Shown here: piece after piece, positions 59,638 to 64,000 of the stretch
Numbering within the stretch: position 1 is the first letter of the stretch
How the letters are laid out: the number at the start of each line of letters is the position of its first letter
Source: Bacteroidetes bacterium UBA3022
GTDB lineage: Bacteria > Bacteroidota > Bacteroidia > Chitinophagales > BACL12
NCBI GenBank assembly: GCA_002346225.1
Contig: DDYY01000011.1
Coordinates: 3,983-67,982, forward strand
DNA: 64,000 nt
Direction: 5' to 3'
Made by a program: the position numbers and the translations under genes
The notes under the pieces: generated by a model
Database searches by the model: none
Told to the model about the DNA's origin: nothing
Seen by the model: the letters and a program-made list of their open reading frames with translations, nothing else

Positions 59638-59889
59638 TTATAAGGCAGTAACAGTTTCGATACCTTTTATTCCCGGGATAGCACTGCGAATGGATTCTTC
59701 AACACCTGCTTTCATGGTCATAAAACTCATAGGACAACTTTCGCAAGCACCTAACAGTCTTACCCTCACCACCATATCATCTGTGATTTCCACCACTTCA
59801 ATATCACCACCATCTGCCTTCAGGTAAGGGCGAATGCTATCGAGTGATGATTCTACCTTATTATATAAGTCCTGTTCTACCTTTAACAT
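59638..59889 (-). CDS. nfu: NifU-like Fe-S scaffold protein
   Basis: The 83-residue protein is a single NifU C-terminal domain: VESSLDSIRPYLKADGGDIEVVEI and VRLLGACESCPMSFMTMKAGVEESIRSAIPGI. The CxxC pair (in CESCPMS) binds a bridging 4Fe-4S cluster in a dimer, which is then passed to target proteins. It lies 37 bp after mrp, another Fe-S carrier, so the two likely work together, and before pyrF. Confidence 0.93.
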   Translation of the reverse strand: MLKVEQDLYNKVESSLDSIRPYLKADGGDIEVVEITDDMVVRVRLLGACESCPMSFMTMKAGVEESIRSAIPGIKGIETVTAL

Positions 59890-59926
59890 ACACCTGCAAA
59901 ATTACACTTAAATCGGGGGATGCGCT

Positions 59927-61030
59927 TTATGTAGTGGTAATTTTCACCACCTCCGTGGGTTGTTTTTCATTGTTGCGGATAGCCACCTGCCGGGCAGTAT
60001 TAAAGACCAGGGTTTCCCATGCTTCCGCAACGGCTGAATGCGCGTCCAACACTGAAGGTTTTCCTTCATCGCCTCCGGTACGGATAGATTCCACAATAGG
60101 CAATTGCGCCAGTACCGGCACATTCAATTCTTTCGCCAGTTGAGCGCCACCATCTTTGCCGAACAAATAATAACGGTTGTCTGGGAGTTCCGGCGGACTG
60201 AACCAGGACATGTTCTCCACCACACCGAGGATGGGAACATTAATATTCGCCATATTGAACATGGATGCTGCTTTGCGGGCATCTGCCAGTGCCACTTCCT
60301 GAGGTGTTGTCACCACCACAGCACCCGTTACAGGCATGGTCTGCACCATGGTTAAATGCACGTCACCTGTTCCCGGAGGCAGGTCAATGATTAAATAATC
60401 CAAATCCCCCCAAAGGGTATCACCGGCGAACTGACGCAATGCGCTGCTCACCATTGGGCCCCGCCATACCACAGCCTGGGTGTCTTCTACCAGAAAACCA
60501 ATAGAGAGAATTTTGATGCCATGCTGTTCTACCGGAATCATCATTTGCTTTCCGTCTTCCTGCTTCACTTTCGGCCGTTGACCTTTCACATTTAGCATAA
60601 TGGGAATGGAGGGACCATAGATGTCGGCATCCATGATACCCACTTTGGCTCCGGTTCGTGCAAGTCCCAGCGCAAGGTTCACAGAGACGGTACTTTTCCC
60701 GACACCGCCTTTCCCGGAACAAACGGCAATGATATTTTTTACTCCCGGCATCAACGCTTCATTGTCCTGACGCATGCTGGTTACACGGGCTGTCATCTGA
60801 ATGTCTACTTCCGCAGTTTCACTTACCATCTTTCTGATGGCCACGCGACAGGCATGTTCAATCTGGTCCTTCATTGGACAGGCCGGAGTGGTGAGTTCAA
60901 CGGCAAATGAGATATGTGTTCCGTCTACCTTCAGGTCCTTAACCATACCCAGGGTAACGATATCCTTGTGCAGGTCAGGATCATCCACATAGCTTAAGGC
61001 TTTTAAAATATCTTGCTCATTTATACTCAT
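59927..61030 (-). CDS. apbC: Mrp/NBP35-type Fe-S cluster carrier ATPase
   Basis: The 367-residue protein has an N-terminal MIP18/DUF59 domain (about 1-85; LSYVDDPDLHKDIVTLGMVKDL) and a ParA/MinD-like ATPase domain with the deviant Walker A AVCSGKGGVGKSTVSVNLA, then GIMDADIYGPSIPIML and DYLIIDLPPGTGDVHLTM. These proteins carry 4Fe-4S clusters for delivery to apo-proteins. The ATG at 61030 is used in place of a TTG at 61036. A TACTTTTG box is 20 bp upstream, and nfu follows, giving an Fe-S delivery pair. It is divergent from topA. Confidence 0.94.
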   Translation of the reverse strand: MSINEQDILKALSYVDDPDLHKDIVTLGMVKDLKVDGTHISFAVELTTPACPMKDQIEHACRVAIRKMVSETAEVDIQMTARVTSMRQDNEALMPGVKNIIAVCSGKGGVGKSTVSVNLALGLARTGAKVGIMDADIYGPSIPIMLNVKGQRPKVKQEDGKQMMIPVEQHGIKILSIGFLVEDTQAVVWRGPMVSSALRQFAGDTLWGDLDYLIIDLPPGTGDVHLTMVQTMPVTGAVVVTTPQEVALADARKAASMFNMANINVPILGVVENMSWFSPPELPDNRYYLFGKDGGAQLAKELNVPVLAQLPIVESIRTGGDEGKPSVLDAHSAVAEAWETLVFNTARQVAIRNNEKQPTEVVKITTT

Positions 61031-61049
61031 TATCAACTGCTTTTGAATG

Positions 61050-61057
61050 CAAAAGTA
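61050..61057 (-). promoter_or_regulatory. -7 box of the mrp-nfu-pyrF operon
   Basis: Perfect TACTTTTG on the minus strand, 20 bp before the ATG at 61030, with a predicted leader of about 13 nt. Confidence 0.5.
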
Positions 61058-61136
61058 TAACTATGTGCCGAATGATTTGTTCATTTGTGGCGGAGGGCCA
61101 AAAGTGTGTCGATGAACCCTAATTGAGGAACACGGT

Positions 61137-61144
61137 TATATTTG
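61137..61144 (+). promoter_or_regulatory. -7 box of topA
   Basis: Perfect TATATTTG 30 bp before the ATG at 61175. No TTG at the usual -33 spacing. Confidence 0.5.
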
Positions 61145-61174
61145 CACTAACAAATCGGCTGAGAAAGAAGATAT

Positions 61175-63505
61175 ATGGCGAAAAATTTAATGATTGTGGA
61201 GTCGCCTGCAAAGGCAAAGACTATTGAAAAATTTTTAGGGAAGGATTTTGTTGTGAAGTCTTGCTACGGGCACATCAGAGACCTGGAGAAGAGCAAATTC
61301 TCCGTTGATGTGGAGAAGGATTTTATGCCTAAATATGTTATACCTGCCGACAAGAAACAGGTAGTAAAGGAATTAAAAAAACTGGCGGGCGAAGCAGAAG
61401 AAGTCTGGCTCGCGACGGATGAGGACCGCGAAGGAGAGGCTATTTCCTGGCATTTATGTGAGGTCCTGGGAATAGATCCCTTAACAGCCAAAAGAATTGT
61501 TTTTCATGAAATCACCAAGTCGGCCATCCAAAAAGCAGTCAAGGAACCGCGGAATATTGACCTCAACCTGGTAAACGCTCAACAGGCAAGACGGGTGCTG
61601 GACAGGATTGTGGGATTTGAACTTTCCCCACTGCTGTGGAAAAAAGTGAGTCTTTCACGTTCGCTCTCTGCAGGAAGGGTGCAAAGCGTGGCAGTGCGTG
61701 TCCTCGCCGAAAGGGAAGAAGAGATTAATAATTTCGAATCGGTCTCCTCTTACAAGGTGGCTGCATTGCTCGATATTGACAAGGATGGTAAGACGAGCAG
61801 TCTCAAAGCCGAACTGGCCAGCAAGCTGGATGATGAAGCGGCGGCAAAAGCATTCATAGACGGCTGTGTAGGTGCCGTTTTCTCAGTAGATAATGTTTCT
61901 GTGAAACCGGGAAAGCGAACACCTTCTGCGCCCTTTACTACTTCTACGCTCCAACAGGAAGCTTCCAGTAAACTGGGTTACTCCGTTTCCCGCACCATGC
62001 TTATTGCCCAGAAACTCTACGAAGAAGGGCATATAACCTACATGCGTACGGATAGTGTGAACCTCAGCGAGACGGCCATTGATGCTGCAGCGAAAGAGAT
62101 AGAAAGTTCCTACGGAAAGGAATATGTGCAGAGCAGGCGCTTTAAGACCAAGTCGGGAAGTGCGCAAGAGGCCCACGAAGCAATACGTCCTACTTTTATG
62201 GAAAACCATACTGCAGGGGCCAGTTCCGACGAGCAAAAGCTGTACAAACTGATATGGCGCCGTACACTCGCCTCTCAAATGGCAGATGCGAAGCTGGAAA
62301 AAACAACAGTAACCATCGATATATCCACCAGAAAAGAACAGTTGCAGGCCAAGGGAGAGGTAATCCTTTTCGATGGTTTCCTGAAACTGTATACGGAGTC
62401 AGTGAGTGAAGATGAGGACGCGGAAGAAAGCGGCATCATACCTCCGCTTCAGTCAGGCGATGAACTGAGTCTTCGCGAAATGCTGGCTACCGAACGCTTC
62501 AGTAAACACCCGCCTCGTTACACGGAAGCAAGTCTTGTGAAGAAACTGGAAGAACTGGGAATCGGACGACCCTCTACTTATGCACCGACCATTTCTACTA
62601 TTCAGAAAAGAGGCTACGTAGAAAAGAGAGATAAAGAGGGGACACCGAGGGAATACGTGCAGTACAGCCTTCGGGATAAGCAGGTGGAAAAGGAAATATT
62701 AACGGAAAACACCGGTGCTGAGAAGGCAAAACTCTTTCCGACAGATCTCGGTATTCTCGTCAACGGATTCCTAACCGAACACTTCGGGCAAATTCTGGAC
62801 TACGGATTTACCGCATCTGTGGAGCAGCAATTCGACAATATCTCCATTGGTGAGATAAACTGGCCGGAAATGATCCGGGAATTTTACGATCCTTTCAGCA
62901 AAACGCTCAAGGAAACGGAAGAAAACGCACAACGGGTGAAAGGCGAACGCTTACTTGGAACCGACCCGGAGAGCGGTAAGCCCATCAAAGCACTAATGGG
63001 AAGGTACGGACCCATGGTCATGATTGGGGAAGCTGAAGATGAAGAAAAACCCAAATTCGCTGGTCTGCTCAAAGACCAGAACCTCCAATCGATTACACTG
63101 GAAGAAGCGCTTAAGTTATTCGACCTGCCCAGAAAGGTGGGAAGCATCGGTGAGGAAGATGTCATTGCTGCTATAGGTCGATTCGGTCCTTTCCTGAAGT
63201 ACAAAGGCAAATTCTACTCCATCCCTAAAACCTACGACGCCATCTCCATCAATATGACGGAAGCGGAAGAAGTAATCAAGGCCAAGGATGAACGCGACGC
63301 CAATGTAACCATCCACAATTGGGAAAGTGAAGGTATTCAGGTGTTGAATGGAAGGTATGGCCCCTATATCAAAGTGGGTAAATTGAATTACAATATTCCT
63401 AAAGGTGAAGAGGCGCAATCGCTTGATTTAGATAGGGTTAAGGAGATTATAGCCGAAACAGAACCAACCGGTAAGGGTAGGCGTTTTGGTAAAAAAGGAA
63501 AGTAA
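61175..63505 (+). CDS. topA: DNA topoisomerase I
   Basis: TopA relaxes negative supercoils by cutting one DNA strand through a tyrosyl intermediate. The 776-residue protein has the Toprim domain at the N-terminus (NLMIVESPAKAKTIEKFLG, LATDEDREGEAISWHL with DxDxE), the active-site Tyr289 in GHITYMRTDSVNLSETA, and the VQSVAVRVLAEREEEI helix of domain II. The C-terminus has no zinc-finger cysteines; instead three repeat units with RYGPMVMIG, RFGPFLKYKG and RYGPYIKVG (Topo C repeat) are seen, as in Bacteroidota and cyanobacteria. The basic tail GKGRRFGKKGK likely binds DNA. Its TAA is followed directly by the next ATG. Confidence 0.97.
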   Translation: MAKNLMIVESPAKAKTIEKFLGKDFVVKSCYGHIRDLEKSKFSVDVEKDFMPKYVIPADKKQVVKELKKLAGEAEEVWLATDEDREGEAISWHLCEVLGIDPLTAKRIVFHEITKSAIQKAVKEPRNIDLNLVNAQQARRVLDRIVGFELSPLLWKKVSLSRSLSAGRVQSVAVRVLAEREEEINNFESVSSYKVAALLDIDKDGKTSSLKAELASKLDDEAAAKAFIDGCVGAVFSVDNVSVKPGKRTPSAPFTTSTLQQEASSKLGYSVSRTMLIAQKLYEEGHITYMRTDSVNLSETAIDAAAKEIESSYGKEYVQSRRFKTKSGSAQEAHEAIRPTFMENHTAGASSDEQKLYKLIWRRTLASQMADAKLEKTTVTIDISTRKEQLQAKGEVILFDGFLKLYTESVSEDEDAEESGIIPPLQSGDELSLREMLATERFSKHPPRYTEASLVKKLEELGIGRPSTYAPTISTIQKRGYVEKRDKEGTPREYVQYSLRDKQVEKEILTENTGAEKAKLFPTDLGILVNGFLTEHFGQILDYGFTASVEQQFDNISIGEINWPEMIREFYDPFSKTLKETEENAQRVKGERLLGTDPESGKPIKALMGRYGPMVMIGEAEDEEKPKFAGLLKDQNLQSITLEEALKLFDLPRKVGSIGEEDVIAAIGRFGPFLKYKGKFYSIPKTYDAISINMTEAEEVIKAKDERDANVTIHNWESEGIQVLNGRYGPYIKVGKLNYNIPKGEEAQSLDLDRVKEIIAETEPTGKGRRFGKKGK

Positions 63506-64000
63506 ATGAACCAACCGGTGTCTGAAACTGAAATAAAGGCACTAATTGCTCTGCTGGACGATACAGATCCGGAAGTGTTTGAACATGTATCGCGCCGCTT
63601 GCAGGAAATGGGTCCGGCGGCCATCGATATTCTGGAAGACACCTACACTTCCATTCCCGATCATCTCACCCAGGAGCGCATTGAGAATATCATCCATGCT
63701 ATCCAGTTTACCGGCGTTAAGCAGGAACTCTCCCAATGGATAGAAGATGCCGCTGATGACCTGATGCGCGGGCTGATCATCATGAACCGGTATCAGTTTC
63801 CGCTCATGGATGAAGATGTGGTCATGCATACCTTGCAAGGTTTACGCAAAGATGCCTGGCTCGGGTTAAATGTCTATTTGTCTCCACTCGAACAGATAGA
63901 TGCTGTCAATCAGGTGCTGTATGGTCAGTTTGGTTTGAAAGGAGTGCGGGATGAAGGTGATGAGCCCCGCCACAGTTTCCTGGGCAATCTGATAACGTCC
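63506..64000 (+). CDS. SirB1/transglutaminase-like protein (3' end outside window)
   Basis: The frame is open from an ATG at 63506 to the window end (165 codons), beginning with no spacer after the topA stop, so it is cotranscribed and perhaps coupled. The N-terminal part resembles SirB1-type proteins of Bacteroidota: ALIALLDDTDPEVFEHVSRRLQEMGPAAIDILED, RIENIIHAIQF, DLMRGLIIMNRYQFPLMDEDVVM, and LSPLEQIDAVNQVLYGQFGLKG near the end. The family has an inactive or altered transglutaminase-like core and is of unclear function. C-terminal residues are outside the window. Confidence 0.8.
   Translation, partial: MNQPVSETEIKALIALLDDTDPEVFEHVSRRLQEMGPAAIDILEDTYTSIPDHLTQERIENIIHAIQFTGVKQELSQWIEDAADDLMRGLIIMNRYQFPLMDEDVVMHTLQGLRKDAWLGLNVYLSPLEQIDAVNQVLYGQFGLKGVRDEGDEPRHSFLGNLITS

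Noticed and set aside
1..64000. CRISPR array, insertion sequence, rRNA operon or prophage
   Set aside because: No regularly spaced repeats, transposase or phage structural genes, or rRNA sequence were seen on either strand.

Overview
The window looks like a chromosomal segment of a member of the Bacteroidota, probably from the Chitinophagales/Saprospirales side (inference). Supporting signs are: a secreted protein ending in the linker typical of type IX secretion cargo, a GWxTD protein, a stand-alone pyruvate dehydrogenase E1 beta gene, DUF5522, DUF2851, DUF1343/NamZ and WbqC families, almost no Shine-Dalgarno sequences, and repeated promoters of the form TTG-N17..22-TAnnTTTG. There is no rRNA operon, CRISPR array, insertion sequence or prophage. 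One tRNA (Leu, anticodon GAG) is present.

Layout. 1-9.4 kb: a truncated T9SS-type secreted protein, a lipoprotein esterase, pdhB, an outer-membrane barrel gene broken by an in-frame TGA, an HtrA-type protease, dapF, another small barrel protein, a CorA transporter, an unknown secreted protein, and a candidate small RNA. 9.4-15.4 kb: fmt coupled to a NamZ-type lipoprotein, a LolC/E-type permease, a DUF5522 protein, purB and a family 9 glycosyltransferase. 15.4-32.1 kb: miaE and a PMT-type glycosyltransferase, then a surface-polysaccharide region. That region has two divergent glycosyltransferase operons (one also carrying queG) and a six-gene minus-strand operon whose junctions all overlap by 1 or 4 nt: ureohydrolase, redoxin, cytochrome/copper monooxygenase, MFS transporter and two Wzx-type flippases.

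32.2-36.2 kb: a small membrane protein, a one-domain asparaginase, a three-gene phosphorelay (hybrid kinase, HPt, membrane-anchored receiver) and an NRDE protein. 36.2-42.3 kb: a UbiA-like membrane protein, a DUF4258-like protein, a bioB-bioF-FAD oxidoreductase operon and a fatty acid desaturase. 42.4-45.7 kb: a cold-shock protein with a structured leader, an unusual pyruvate kinase and an alpha/beta hydrolase. 45.8-50.4 kb: a cyanophycin module (isoaspartyl peptidase, cyanophycinase, cyanophycin synthetase). 50.4-64 kb: a beta-lactamase-fold hydrolase, WbqC, GWxTD, a glycosyltransferase, aroQ, a Xer recombinase, tRNA-Leu, PspC, DUF2851, pyrF, nfu, mrp, topA and the start of a SirB1-like protein.

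How the genes fit together. Most of the window is housekeeping (amino acid, purine, pyrimidine, biotin, Fe-S and tRNA-modification genes) mixed with envelope building. The most coherent local systems are the polysaccharide region, the cyanophycin storage module, the phosphorelay trio, and the split redoxin plus cytochrome/PHM pair. Gene packing is very tight: several convergent pairs share their last 8-12 bp. Start sites were chosen mainly from TAnnTTTG promoters, because several upstream TTG starts fall inside the promoter itself.
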